Of a DNA stretch of 64,000 nt, positions 1 to 8,179 are shown piece by piece. The translations under genes and the position numbers were made by a program. The first letter of the stretch is position 1; the number at the start of each line of letters is the position of its first letter. The notes under the pieces are model-generated. The model did not search any database. It saw only the letters and a list, made by a program, of their open reading frames with translations, and was not told where the DNA came from. The DNA comes from Caenibius tardaugens NBRC 16725 (GTDB lineage: Bacteria > Pseudomonadota > Alphaproteobacteria > Sphingomonadales > Sphingomonadaceae). Location: positions 4,294,097 to 4,358,096 of the forward strand of contig NZ_CP034179.1 in NCBI RefSeq assembly GCF_003860345.1. Direction: 5' to 3'.

Positions 1-1869
1 GCAATGATCCATTCCGATAGCGATCTGATCAAGCGCGCGATCCGGGACATATACAACCGCGATATCGAAGATGTCGTCGTCGAAGGCGAGGAAGGTTACA
101 AGGCCGCGCGGCAGTTCATGAAACTGCTCATGCCCAGCCATGCCCGGCGGGTAAAACAATATGCCGATCCGGTGCCGCTATTCCAGCGTTATGGCGCGGA
201 AGACCAGCTTACCGCGATGTACGATCCCGTCGTGCAGCTCAAGTCGGGCGGTTATCTTGTTATCAATCCGACCGAGGCGCTGGTGTCTATCGACATCAAC
301 TCCGGCCGTTCCACAAAGGAACATGGGATCGAGGCGACGGCGCTCAGCACCAATCTCGAGGCAGCGAAAGAGATCGCCCGCCAGCTTCGCCTGCGCGACA
401 TGGCTGGCCTGGTGGTGATCGACTTCATCGACATGGAATACAGTTCCAATATCCGCAAGGTCGAGCGGGCGATGAAGGACGCGCTCAAGCACGATCGGGC
501 GCGGATTCAGGTCGGCCGCATTTCGGGCTTCGGCCTGATGGAAATGAGCCGTCAGCGCTTGCGCACAGGCGTACTCGAAGCGACCACACGGTCCTGCCCG
601 CATTGCGATGGCACGGGTCTGGTGCGCACGGCGTCGAGCGCAGGCCTTTCCGCGCTGCGCCTGATCGAGGATGAAGCGGCAAAGGGCAAAGGCACGATCA
701 TCACGCTTTATGCCTCCACCGAAGCTGCGATCTATCTGTTGAACCAGAAACGCGGCGATCTGGCGGAAATTGAAGAGCGTTATGGGGTAAACGTCGAGGT
801 AATCCCTGAAGGCGAGAACGAAGGCGCGAAAATGCGCGTTTCGAGCTCTGGCCCTCGTCCGCTCACTGCCCCCCGGTTTGAACCCCTTCTTATCGAAGAA
901 GATCTCGATCTGGTGATCGAAGAGGAAGACGACGAGGACGAGGAAGAGGCGGAATTCCGCGACGAAGAGGACAACCAGGATCAGCGCCGCAAACGCCGTC
1001 GCCGCCGCGGTGGTCGTAATCGCAAGCGTCGCGATCAGGATGGTGAAGGCGAGCAGGCCGATAACGGTCATGAAGCGTTCGAAAGCGGCTCTGACGAAGA
1101 CGCCAGCGATAGCTCCGAGGCTGATGAGCCAACAGGCGATCATGAGCATGGTGACGATAGCGCTGAAGGCGAAGAGCGCGCCAAGCGCCGCCGCCGCCGC
1201 GGTGGCCGTCGCCGGAAGAAGCGGACCGACGGTGAAGAAAGCATCGAAGGTTCCGACGGCAGCGATGACGAAAGCGTTGCTGACGAGGGTTCTTCTGACC
1301 GCTCGGAAGACGCCCCTGCCCCGGCTGACGTTGCACAGGCCGATGCCGTTCAGGCTGACGATGTGACGCCAGAACCCGAGGCGGCACCGGCCCCGAAACC
1401 CCGGCGGACCCGCCGCAAGAAGGTCGAAGCCGAAGCACCGGCAGAATCGGACGTTGCAGAAGAAGCCCCTGTCGTCACGGCAGAGCCCCCTGCTGCAGTG
1501 GTAGAAGCCGAAGCGGAAGCAGCGCCAGCCAAGCCTAAACGGACCCGCCGTAAAAAGGCAGAACCCGTTGCAGAAGATGTCGCTGATGCCCCGGCGGAGC
1601 CCGCTGAGACCGCCGAAGTGGTGGTGGAAGAGGTCCCCGCCAAACCAAAGCGGACCCGGCGCAAGAAGGCCGATACCCCTGCGCCGGAAGCAACGGTTGA
1701 AGCACCCGCTGAAGTCGTGGCTGAAACAGTGCCCGCGACAACGGAAACCGCCGAACTGGTTGCTGAACCCGTTGCGCAAACCGATGCCGGTGAAGCGCCA
1801 GCGGAAGCTGGCGAGGAAACGCCATCCACGCCGCGTCGCGGCTGGTGGCAGCGGACATTTGGCGAGTAA
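1..1869 (+). CDS. rne: Ribonuclease E/G, 3' part (5' end outside window)
   Basis: Endoribonuclease that starts mRNA decay and rRNA processing and scaffolds the degradosome. The reading frame is open to the window edge, so the S1 domain and true start lie upstream. Visible are the DNase-I-like catalytic core with metal-binding aspartates in VSIDINSG (near base 286) and VVIDFIDM (near base 412), followed by the zinc-link CPHC (bases 597-608). From about base 890 the protein becomes disordered: an acidic tract, two arginine-rich patches (near 984-1031 and 1180-1225) suited to RNA binding, three KPxRTRRKK repeats, and the terminal RRGWWQRTFGE. In Caulobacter RNase E a terminal GWW motif binds polynucleotide phosphorylase, so the same contact is inferred here. 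RNase G is unlikely because of the long tail. Confidence 0.95.
   Translation, partial: AMIHSDSDLIKRAIRDIYNRDIEDVVVEGEEGYKAARQFMKLLMPSHARRVKQYADPVPLFQRYGAEDQLTAMYDPVVQLKSGGYLVINPTEALVSIDINSGRSTKEHGIEATALSTNLEAAKEIARQLRLRDMAGLVVIDFIDMEYSSNIRKVERAMKDALKHDRARIQVGRISGFGLMEMSRQRLRTGVLEATTRSCPHCDGTGLVRTASSAGLSALRLIEDEAAKGKGTIITLYASTEAAIYLLNQKRGDLAEIEERYGVNVEVIPEGENEGAKMRVSSSGPRPLTAPRFEPLLIEEDLDLVIEEEDDEDEEEAEFRDEEDNQDQRRKRRRRRGGRNRKRRDQDGEGEQADNGHEAFESGSDEDASDSSEADEPTGDHEHGDDSAEGEERAKRRRRRGGRRRKKRTDGEESIEGSDGSDDESVADEGSSDRSEDAPAPADVAQADAVQADDVTPEPEAAPAPKPRRTRRKKVEAEAPAESDVAEEAPVVTAEPPAAVVEAEAEAAPAKPKRTRRKKAEPVAEDVADAPAEPAETAEVVVEEVPAKPKRTRRKKADTPAPEATVEAPAEVVAETVPATTETAELVAEPVAQTDAGEAPAEAGEETPSTPRRGWWQRTFGE
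1396..1668 (+). repeat. Three KP(R/K)RTRRKK repeats in the RNase E tail
   Basis: Nine-codon basic units at 1396-1422, 1531-1557 and 1642-1668 are separated by Ala/Pro/Glu-rich spacers. The codons differ among copies while the peptide is kept, which suggests selection on the protein rather than recent DNA duplication. A role as RNA-binding sites is inferred. Confidence 0.8.
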
Positions 1870-1880
1870 ATCCTGAATAT

Positions 1881-1910
1881 CTCCCGCGCCGTTCCCGAAC
1901 GGCGCGGGAG
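1881..1910. terminator. Hairpin between convergent rne and methyltransferase genes
   Basis: A perfect 13-bp stem (1881-1893 with 1898-1910) encloses a 4-base loop. It starts 11 bases after the rne stop and ends 19 bases before the stop of the opposing methyltransferase, so it could terminate both transcripts. No clear run of T follows on either strand, so termination may be partly Rho-assisted, or the hairpin may protect 3' ends. Confidence 0.7.
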
Positions 1911-1929
1911 CATGTCGTTCAAAGCAGGA

Positions 1930-2565
1930 TCAATGGCCCGCTTTGATTCCGACGCCCCATTCCATGAAGCCGGCAAAACGCGGTGCACCGGACATATAGG
2001 TGTGATCGGTGTACTCCATCGCAAAACCGCTTTCACGCACGGCGCCGGTAACCGCGCGACTCAAGTGGCAGTTTCCAAAAACACGCTTCCACGCCGGTTC
2101 GATCCGGGTCTGCCACTTCACCACGACCGGATCGACTGCGCGCCCATGCTCCAGAAAAAGCAGCCGCCCACCAGGCTTGAGTATGCGGCGCATTTCGTCG
2201 AGCACCCGCGCCTGATCCTGAACTGAGCACATGGTGAACGTGCATACCACTGTGTCGAATTCGGCATCGGAGAATGGAATTGCTTCTCCGAAACCCTGAC
2301 GAATATCGGTATCCCAACCACGCGACCGTGCTGCGGCACGGGCATAGTCGAGCAATTTTTCTGACGGATCGATCCCAGAAAAGCCAGTGATCTTCGACGT
2401 TTCGTAGAAGGGCTGATTCAGTCCACCGCCGACCCCCATTTCGAACACCCGCCCTTCGGCCAGAGGCACGATTTTCGCACGCAAGGCGGCAATATTGGCA
2501 TTGGCGCAGCCACAACGAATGATGTGCGGAAGGATTTTATCCTCGTACCACGTGCTAAACCCCAT
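1930..2565 (-). CDS. Class I SAM-dependent methyltransferase (UbiE/Methyltransf_11 type)
   Basis: Small soluble methyltransferase of 211 residues. The SAM-binding loop reads FEMGVGGGLN near residue 40, followed by the acidic motif II region (GIDPSEKLL) and a post-I motif with CTFTMCSV; the LKPGGRLLFLEHG strand is typical of UbiE-like enzymes. The start at 2565 is preferred over an ATG 18 codons upstream because a GGGAGA ribosome site sits just before it. The substrate cannot be read from sequence: related enzymes methylate phospholipids, quinones or small molecules. The gene is divergent from sdhB and convergent with rne. Confidence 0.8.
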   Translation of the reverse strand: MGFSTWYEDKILPHIIRCGCANANIAALRAKIVPLAEGRVFEMGVGGGLNQPFYETSKITGFSGIDPSEKLLDYARAAARSRGWDTDIRQGFGEAIPFSDAEFDTVVCTFTMCSVQDQARVLDEMRRILKPGGRLLFLEHGRAVDPVVVKWQTRIEPAWKRVFGNCHLSRAVTGAVRESGFAMEYTDHTYMSGAPRFAGFMEWGVGIKAGH

Positions 2566-2648
2566 GCTTCTCTCCCGTTTTTCGTGCGCCATCATCCTCC
2601 GCTGCTTGCATTGTCGCAATCCCGATAATTATTGTGCGATGGCAGCCC

Positions 2649-2695
2649 TTGCGACATGGCGCTGAATCGTTAGAAGGCACCGCGAGTCCCGCGGT
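2649..2695 (+). promoter_or_regulatory. Possible sdhB promoter and leader hairpin
   Basis: TTGCGA (2649-2654) and TAGAAG (2671-2676) are 16 bases apart and loosely resemble -35/-10 boxes. They are followed by a 6-bp hairpin ACCGCG/CGCGGT at 2679-2695 in the presumed leader. The match is weak. The position 30-75 bases before the sdhB start is the main support. Confidence 0.25.
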
Positions 2696-2724
2696 AAAAA
2701 GCCGCCAGCAGGAATGAACAGGCG

Positions 2725-3507
2725 ATGGCAACCTTTACACTTCCCAAAAACAGCAAGATCTCCGGCAAAGGCAACGTCCACAAGGCCGAAGGCGCGAGCC
2801 GTGTGAAGAAGTTCAAGGTCTATCGTTATGACCCCGACAGCGGGGAAAACCCGCGTTACGATACGTTTGAAATCGATCTCGATCAGTGCGGCCCGATGGT
2901 TCTGGACGCGATCATCAAGATCAAAAACGAAATCGATCCGACGCTGACATTTCGCCGTTCCTGCCGCGAAGGCATCTGCGGGTCGTGCGCCATGAACATG
3001 AACGGCCGCAATGGCCTTGCCTGCACGACCGCGATCGAGGATCTTTCCGGCGATATCCGGATCACCCCCCTGCCGCATATGGAAGTGATCAAGGATCTCG
3101 TTCCCGATTTCACGCATTTCTACGCACAGTATGCGTCCATTCGGCCCTGGCTGCAGACGGTTTCGACCACGCCCAGCGGCAAGGAACGCCTGCAATCGCC
3201 CGAACAGCGTGAAAAGCTGGACGGTCTTTACGAATGCATCCTGTGCGCATGCTGCTCCACCAGTTGCCCGTCGTACTGGTGGAATTCGGACAAGTTCCTC
3301 GGCCCGGCTATCCTGCTGCAGGCCTACCGCTGGCTCGCGGATAGCCGTGACGAAATGACCGGCGAACGTCTGGATGAACTGGAAGACCCGTTCCGTCTCT
3401 ATCGCTGCCACACCATCATGAACTGCGCCAACGTGTGCCCCAAGGGGCTTTCGCCCGCCAAGGCCATCGGGGAAATCAAGAAAATGCAGGCTGAACGGCA
3501 CATCTGA
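2725..3507 (+). CDS. sdhB: Succinate dehydrogenase iron-sulfur subunit
   Basis: Electron-transfer subunit of respiratory complex II, on the cytoplasmic side of the inner membrane; it passes electrons from SdhA flavin to ubiquinone. At 260 residues it has normal length. The [2Fe-2S] ligands are in CREGICGSC plus a later Cys (C80, C85, C88, C100), the [4Fe-4S] set is in [11 protein letters not shown] (C171-C181), and the [3Fe-4S] set is in [11 protein letters not shown] (C228, C234, C238). No sdhC, sdhD or sdhA lies upstream in the window; instead there is a divergent methyltransferase, so this copy must have its own promoter. It is followed after one base by the thioesterase gene. Confidence 0.97.
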   Translation: MATFTLPKNSKISGKGNVHKAEGASRVKKFKVYRYDPDSGENPRYDTFEIDLDQCGPMVLDAIIKIKNEIDPTLTFRRSCREGICGSCAMNMNGRNGLACTTAIEDLSGDIRITPLPHMEVIKDLVPDFTHFYAQYASIRPWLQTVSTTPSGKERLQSPEQREKLDGLYECILCACCSTSCPSYWWNSDKFLGPAILLQAYRWLADSRDEMTGERLDELEDPFRLYRCHTIMNCANVCPKGLSPAKAIGEIKKMQAERHI

Positions 3508-3508
3508 T

Positions 3509-3970
3509 TTGGCCAACCAAGCGCCTGCCGAATTTATTCACGTACCAGCCCCGGATCATCCGGGCTGGTACACGTGGCAACTGGCCGACGACACGCGCTT
3601 TCAGCCGGTTGTTATGGGGCCCATGCTGGTCCGCCCGGAAGAGGGCAATACAGCGCGCACGCGCATGTTCCCCCAGCTCCATCACAGCAATGCGCGTGGA
3701 TCGATCCATGGCGGCGTGACCATGTCGCTGATCGACATCGCGCTCTTCGCGACACTGGCCACGGTTCTGGGTGGTGATGCCCCCCGCTCCATGACGTTGG
3801 ACCTCAGCACCCAGTTTGTCGGCGCCGGACAATTGGGCAGCCCCATCGATGCCGTCAGCGAAATTCTCCGCGAAACGCGCCGCCTCGTGTTTCTGCGCGG
3901 CAAGGTTGAACAGGATGGCGCGTTGATCGCCGCCTATTCGGCCACCATCCGCAAACCGTCTTCACGCTGA
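3509..3970 (+). CDS. PaaI family hotdog thioesterase
   Basis: Predicted acyl-CoA thioesterase of 153 residues with a single hotdog domain. The active-site helix region reads SIHGGVTMSLIDIALF (about residues 68-83), matching the HGG...D pattern of PaaI/YdiI-type enzymes. The chosen start is TTG at 3509, one base after the sdhB stop, because the next in-frame ATG would remove the conserved N-terminal part. It overlaps zapE by one base (TGATG), so sdhB, this gene and zapE look like one operon. The natural acyl substrate is unknown. Confidence 0.8.
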   Translation: MANQAPAEFIHVPAPDHPGWYTWQLADDTRFQPVVMGPMLVRPEEGNTARTRMFPQLHHSNARGSIHGGVTMSLIDIALFATLATVLGGDAPRSMTLDLSTQFVGAGQLGSPIDAVSEILRETRRLVFLRGKVEQDGALIAAYSATIRKPSSR

Positions 3971-5085
3971 TGAGCGGTCTTGTCGCACGGTATGAGGCAC
4001 TGGTCGCGGCTGGAGAGTTGCGCCCGGATGCCGAACAGGCTGCCGCAGCGAAACATCTTCAGCTACTGCAGGAAAAGCTGGAAGCCGGCAGCGCAAAGCC
4101 GGGACTGATTGGCAAACTCTTCGGCAAGAAATCGGAACGTCCCCGCGGGATATACATGTGGGGCGGCGTCGGGCGCGGCAAGTCTATGCTGATGGACCTG
4201 TTTCACGATACGCTCGCCATCACCGAGAAACGCCGGGCCCATTTTCATGCCTTCATGCTGGAAGTGCATGCGATGTTGCGCGATGTCCGCAAGACCGAAA
4301 GCGGCGACCCCATTCCGCAAGTGGCGGCCAGACTGGCCGAAGGCCTGCGGGTCCTCGCATTCGATGAAATGGTCGTCAACAATTCGGCCGACGCCATGAT
4401 CATGAGCCGTCTGTTTGCGGCCCTGATCATGGATGAAGCGGTGACCGTGGTCACCACGTCCAATCGCGCGCCCAACGCGCTTTACAAGGACGGCCTCAAT
4501 CGCGAACACTTTCTCCCGTTCATCGCACTGATCGAACGCGAACTGGACGTCCTGACCCTGAACGGGCCGGTCGATTATCGGCTTGATCGGCTTGGCGGCA
4601 TGGCAACGTGGCACACTCCTCTCGGCGATGCCGCTACGGCTCAGGTGCGCGAAGCATTCTTCCGCCTTACGGACTATAACCCGGAAGACGCGGAAAACGT
4701 CCCTTCAGCCGATCTTGATGTCGGCGGCGGGCGGCTATTGCATGTCCCCAAAAGCCTCAAGGGCGTCGCGGTCTTCAGTTTCAAACGCCTGTGCGGAGAA
4801 GCACGCGGTGCGCCTGATTATCTGGCGATTGCACGCGCTTATCACACGGTCATTCTCGTCGGCATTCCCAGACTTGGGCCAGAAAACAAGAATGAAGCGG
4901 CGCGTTTCGTCACGCTGATCGATGCCCTTTACGAACACAAAGTGAAACTGCTGGTCACTGCCGATGCAGATCCCGAAAACCTGTACCAGACGGGCGACGG
5001 ACGCTTTGAATTTGATCGCACAATCAGCCGTTTACAGGAAATGCAGAGTGCGGATTACCTCGCCGCAGGACACGGCGAAGATTAG
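3970..5085 (+). CDS. zapE: ZapE/AFG1-like ATPase
   Basis: AAA-type ATPase of 371 residues, related to E. coli ZapE (division-ring associated) and mitochondrial Afg1/LACE1 (turnover of respiratory-chain subunits). The Walker A loop GGVGRGKS is at residues 65-72 and a Walker B strand LAFDEMVV follows. A conserved TTSNRAPNALYKDGL segment with the arginine finger region is also present. Its start overlaps the stop of the thioesterase gene. Location directly after sdhB fits a link to respiratory complex quality control as well as to division; which role applies is not shown by sequence. Confidence 0.88.
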   Translation: MSGLVARYEALVAAGELRPDAEQAAAAKHLQLLQEKLEAGSAKPGLIGKLFGKKSERPRGIYMWGGVGRGKSMLMDLFHDTLAITEKRRAHFHAFMLEVHAMLRDVRKTESGDPIPQVAARLAEGLRVLAFDEMVVNNSADAMIMSRLFAALIMDEAVTVVTTSNRAPNALYKDGLNREHFLPFIALIERELDVLTLNGPVDYRLDRLGGMATWHTPLGDAATAQVREAFFRLTDYNPEDAENVPSADLDVGGGRLLHVPKSLKGVAVFSFKRLCGEARGAPDYLAIARAYHTVILVGIPRLGPENKNEAARFVTLIDALYEHKVKLLVTADADPENLYQTGDGRFEFDRTISRLQEMQSADYLAAGHGED

Positions 5086-5120
5086 AAGATTAAACGCCAG
5101 GATCCACCGAAAACTTCGGA

Positions 5121-6080
5121 TCAGGCCGCCTGGGCCAGTCGGGACTGAGCCCGCGCAAGCCTGTTCATCACTTTCAAATCCTGCTCTGTCAGCCCCAACG
5201 CTGCATCCGCCCAGATATCGACGATGCGCTTGAGTTCATCGAGAGACACAGGCGATGCTAGGCGCATCGCTTCACGCGCCTTAACCAGACCGGCATGCCG
5301 GCGCGTCGATCTCTGAATATACTCACGACACGCGGACAAACCTTCACCTTTTTCCGCCAGAACATGCACAATGCCCATGTCATACAGCTGTTCGGCCGTG
5401 TAACTTTCATTGGACAAGATCATCCGCTCGGCCATCGCCGATCCCACTTTTCGCGTCAGATAGGCATGCGCGCCCATACCTGGGAAAAGACCGAAAATCA
5501 CTTCCGGCAGACCGAAGGTCGCACCCCTTTCTGCCACGAGGACATCGAACGACAGAAGGGATTCGAACCCGCCACCAAGCGCCGATCCTTCAACAAGACC
5601 GATCGTAAGCAGGGGGAGATCGAGTGATCGCGCGTTGCGTTCGAGAATTTCCACGCAACGATATCCGTACTTCACCAGCCCTTCGCGGTTTCCTTCACGA
5701 ATAAGGCTTTGAAAAAGTTTCAGATCACCGCCAAAACAAAAAACACCTTGCGCCCGGCTGCCAAGCACAAGAAATTTGAGAGGCAACTTCCCCGGTCCAA
5801 AACTATTCGCAATCAAATTTTGCCAATCAACAAAGTCTCGCAGCATTGTCGGCGTAAAACTGGGACGACCTTGCGGCCGCATATAAGTCCACAATGTGTG
5901 CAGCCCGTCTTCGTAAAAGACATCAAGCTCGTTCAATGTATAGAGGTCTTGCGGGACAGAAAGATGGCGTAAACTCTGCGCCAACCCACCCTCTTTATTA
6001 ATATCCGAGAAAAACAGCGATTCTTCCGCTTCAGCCAAGCCCGGATCGCTTCGCTCCAAACCACTATCGAGACGGTCCAT
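5121..6080 (-). CDS. rpfF-like: RpfF-like enoyl-CoA hydratase/crotonase (DSF-synthase-like)
   Basis: Crotonase-fold enzyme of 319 residues. The two glutamates required in Xanthomonas RpfF (E141, E161) are matched by E173 in SALGGGFE and E193 in FGLPE, with the same 20-residue spacing. The flanking GLPEVIFGLFPGMGAHAY and the C-terminal VDIWADAALGL...MNRLARAQ segment also follow RpfF closely. RpfF enzymes dehydrate 3-hydroxyacyl-ACP and release cis-2-unsaturated fatty acids (DSF signals). The start at 6080 is preferred to 6113 because GGGGAA lies just upstream. The N-terminus is about 30 residues longer than in Xanthomonas. No RpfC/RpfG sensor is present nearby. Parts of the gene are richer in A/T than its neighbours, hinting at transfer. 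A plain enoyl-CoA hydratase is less likely given the RpfF-specific blocks. Confidence 0.85.
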   Translation of the reverse strand: MDRLDSGLERSDPGLAEAEESLFFSDINKEGGLAQSLRHLSVPQDLYTLNELDVFYEDGLHTLWTYMRPQGRPSFTPTMLRDFVDWQNLIANSFGPGKLPLKFLVLGSRAQGVFCFGGDLKLFQSLIREGNREGLVKYGYRCVEILERNARSLDLPLLTIGLVEGSALGGGFESLLSFDVLVAERGATFGLPEVIFGLFPGMGAHAYLTRKVGSAMAERMILSNESYTAEQLYDMGIVHVLAEKGEGLSACREYIQRSTRRHAGLVKAREAMRLASPVSLDELKRIVDIWADAALGLTEQDLKVMNRLARAQSRLAQAA

Positions 6081-6147
6081 AAGCAATTCCCCAGACCGCC
6101 CAAGGCAGCTCATTCAAAACATCGCGTTGAAGATCGTGTTTGGAATC

Positions 6148-6174
6148 ATATTACACGCACACGACTTTTTGCAA
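6148..6174 (-). promoter_or_regulatory. Weak promoter-like boxes upstream of the rpfF-like gene
   Basis: The 194-base gap 6081-6274 between asnB and the rpfF-like gene is unusually A/T-rich for this window. On the minus strand TTGCAA (6174-6169) and TAATAT (6153-6148) are spaced 15 bases apart, a poor but possible sigma-70 pair. The gap also holds a short GC hairpin at 6214-6228 that could follow the asnB transcript. Confidence 0.3.
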
Positions 6175-6274
6175 TCTGATATTTACCATGTTTATATTTA
6201 TTTCGTCTCATTCCGGGGCGGCACCCCGTGACATGGCATGATGATCGCGAAAAAATCCCGGCAACCCCATATAA

Positions 6275-8170
6275 TTAAAAGATATTTAATCCACGCAAAG
6301 CCCGGTCAAGCATGAGCAATTGCCACAAAAGTCGACCATGATCCATGCGACCAGCGATATGGTCCTCGACCATTTTGCCGATCCTGTGCATGTCGAACCA
6401 CCCAAGCTGATGCAAAACGGCACCAGTGGCGATCGCCCTGGCCTCCGCAGCGAGTGGACCACGGAACCATGCACTGACCGGGGTTACAAACCCTTGTTTG
6501 GGCCGAAAAAGAATATCATCAGGAAGGTAACGTTGCATGGTCCGCTTCAGCAACCATTTGCCCTGGGCACCGCGCAATCGCATTCCTGACGGCAATGTCG
6601 CCGCGAATTCAATCAGGCGATGATCGAGCAGCGGTTCGCGCGCTTCCAGGCTTACCGCCATACTCGTGCGATCAACCTTGGTCAGTATATCTCCTGGAAG
6701 CCAGAATTTGAGATCGGCATATTGCGCCCGGTCCAGCCCGGTCCGCGCCGGCGCGTTGCGCATCAACGTCATGAACGGCGTCTCTGCCCTATAATCGCCC
6801 CGAAGCGCCAGAAACTCGGGGGAAAACAACTGGTCCCTGATCTCAGGCGGTGTCACGCCAATGGCCCGCGCATATCCACCTTCCCCGCTGTCCGCCAAAG
6901 CGAGAAGAGTTGATTTGGCACGCAAGGGTCGTGGCAGCCAATCGGCCTTGGGATAGATCGCACCAAGCCCGCCGAGCACACCGCGTCGAAACGCTGCGGG
7001 CAGAACACTGCGCACAGTTTCTTCACGCGCATGGAACATTTGGCGCCTGTACCCTGCGAAAGCCTCATCCGCTCCATCGCCCGAAAGAGCGACGGTGACT
7101 GTTTCCCGCGCCAGTTCGCAAACACGCCAGGTCGGCAAGGCGGACGCATCCGCGAAAGGTTCATCAAACATGCGCGCAAGCCGTCCGGCTTCTCGAAAAT
7201 CATCGCTACTCACCTCCCGGCTTCGATGATCGGTGGAGAAAAGGCCGGCCACTTTGGCGGCGTAAGACGATTCATCGAGCGAGGAGACGTCAAAGCCTAT
7301 CGAACAGGTGCGCACCGGGGTCGCGCTGGTTTCCGCCATCAAAGCGACGACACTGGAGGAATCCACCCCCCCGGAAAGAAATGCGCCCAACGGTACATCC
7401 GAGATCATGCGCGAACTGACCGCCTGCCGCAGCAGATGAAGCAGTTCTGCGGAGAGATCGTCTTCCCTGCCTTTGCGCCGCTCTGCAAAGGAAACATCCC
7501 ACCATTGCACGGGTTTGGCGGGTTCCTGACCATGCCTAAGCAAGCGGTAATGCCCCGCCGCCAGTTTCTCGGCGCCTTTCAGGAATGAGCGGTGATCGGG
7601 GACATAACCCCAGGCAAGATAATCCTCCACAGCCAGAGGATCGATATCCCGCCGCAGCAGGGGATGGGCCAGAAGCCCTTTCAATTCCGATGCGAAAGCG
7701 ATGCTCCCATCGCTGAGATGCGCCATGAAGAGCGGCTTCACACCCAACCGGTCGCGCGCCAGGAACAGGGTCTTCTCGCGAAGATCATACAGCGCGAAGG
7801 CAAACATGCCCTGCAAACGGCGCAGGCAATCGGGGCCCCAACGCTGCCACGCGGCCAAAATAACCTCGGTATCGCCATTGGTGCGAAATTCCGCACCCAA
7901 TTGCGTCAATTCGCGCCGAAGTTCCTGAAAATTATAAATCTCGCCGTTATAGACGATAACCGCCCCGCCATCCGCCGAGAACATCGGCTGCGGCGACCCG
8001 GCAAGATCAATGATCGACAAGCGGCGATGCCCAAGGCCAACACCGGGCGCAGTCCATACGCCCGCACCGTCGGGCCCGCGATGAACCAGCGCATCACACA
8101 TTCTTTCAACGCGAGACGCATCGACGGGTTTTGGCGTGCCACAATGAAAGATGCCTGCAATCCCACACAT
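6275..8170 (-). CDS. XrtA/PEP-CTERM system amidotransferase (asparagine synthase-like)
   Basis: Glutamine-hydrolysing amidotransferase of 631 residues with asparagine synthase B architecture. Cys2 is the glutaminase nucleophile (MCGIAGIF), the Ntn glutaminase domain fills about residues 2-200, and the ATP pyrophosphatase loop SGGVDSS is at 266-272. Members next to exosortase A genes form their own family, thought to amidate a sugar or other cluster product rather than free aspartate. It is the last gene of the minus-strand polysaccharide operon, nine bases after xrtA. Free asparagine synthesis remains possible but the context argues against it. Confidence 0.88.
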   Translation of the reverse strand: MCGIAGIFHCGTPKPVDASRVERMCDALVHRGPDGAGVWTAPGVGLGHRRLSIIDLAGSPQPMFSADGGAVIVYNGEIYNFQELRRELTQLGAEFRTNGDTEVILAAWQRWGPDCLRRLQGMFAFALYDLREKTLFLARDRLGVKPLFMAHLSDGSIAFASELKGLLAHPLLRRDIDPLAVEDYLAWGYVPDHRSFLKGAEKLAAGHYRLLRHGQEPAKPVQWWDVSFAERRKGREDDLSAELLHLLRQAVSSRMISDVPLGAFLSGGVDSSSVVALMAETSATPVRTCSIGFDVSSLDESSYAAKVAGLFSTDHRSREVSSDDFREAGRLARMFDEPFADASALPTWRVCELARETVTVALSGDGADEAFAGYRRQMFHAREETVRSVLPAAFRRGVLGGLGAIYPKADWLPRPLRAKSTLLALADSGEGGYARAIGVTPPEIRDQLFSPEFLALRGDYRAETPFMTLMRNAPARTGLDRAQYADLKFWLPGDILTKVDRTSMAVSLEAREPLLDHRLIEFAATLPSGMRLRGAQGKWLLKRTMQRYLPDDILFRPKQGFVTPVSAWFRGPLAAEARAIATGAVLHQLGWFDMHRIGKMVEDHIAGRMDHGRLLWQLLMLDRALRGLNIF

Positions 8171-8179
8171 ATCGGGGCG

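Noticed and set aside
1010..1366. Small plus-strand frame inside the rne tail
   Set aside because: Arises from the repetitive Arg/Glu codons in another frame and has no ribosome site.
178..1779. Long open frame antisense to rne
   Set aside because: It mirrors the biased codon use of the real gene and has no recognisable domain; RNase E motifs on the plus strand are decisive.
5086..5120. Terminator between zapE and the rpfF-like gene
   Set aside because: The 35-base gap has no inverted repeat worth calling.
6214..6228. Possible terminator hairpin after asnB
   Set aside because: Only five base pairs with no T run on the minus strand; too weak for a separate feature.
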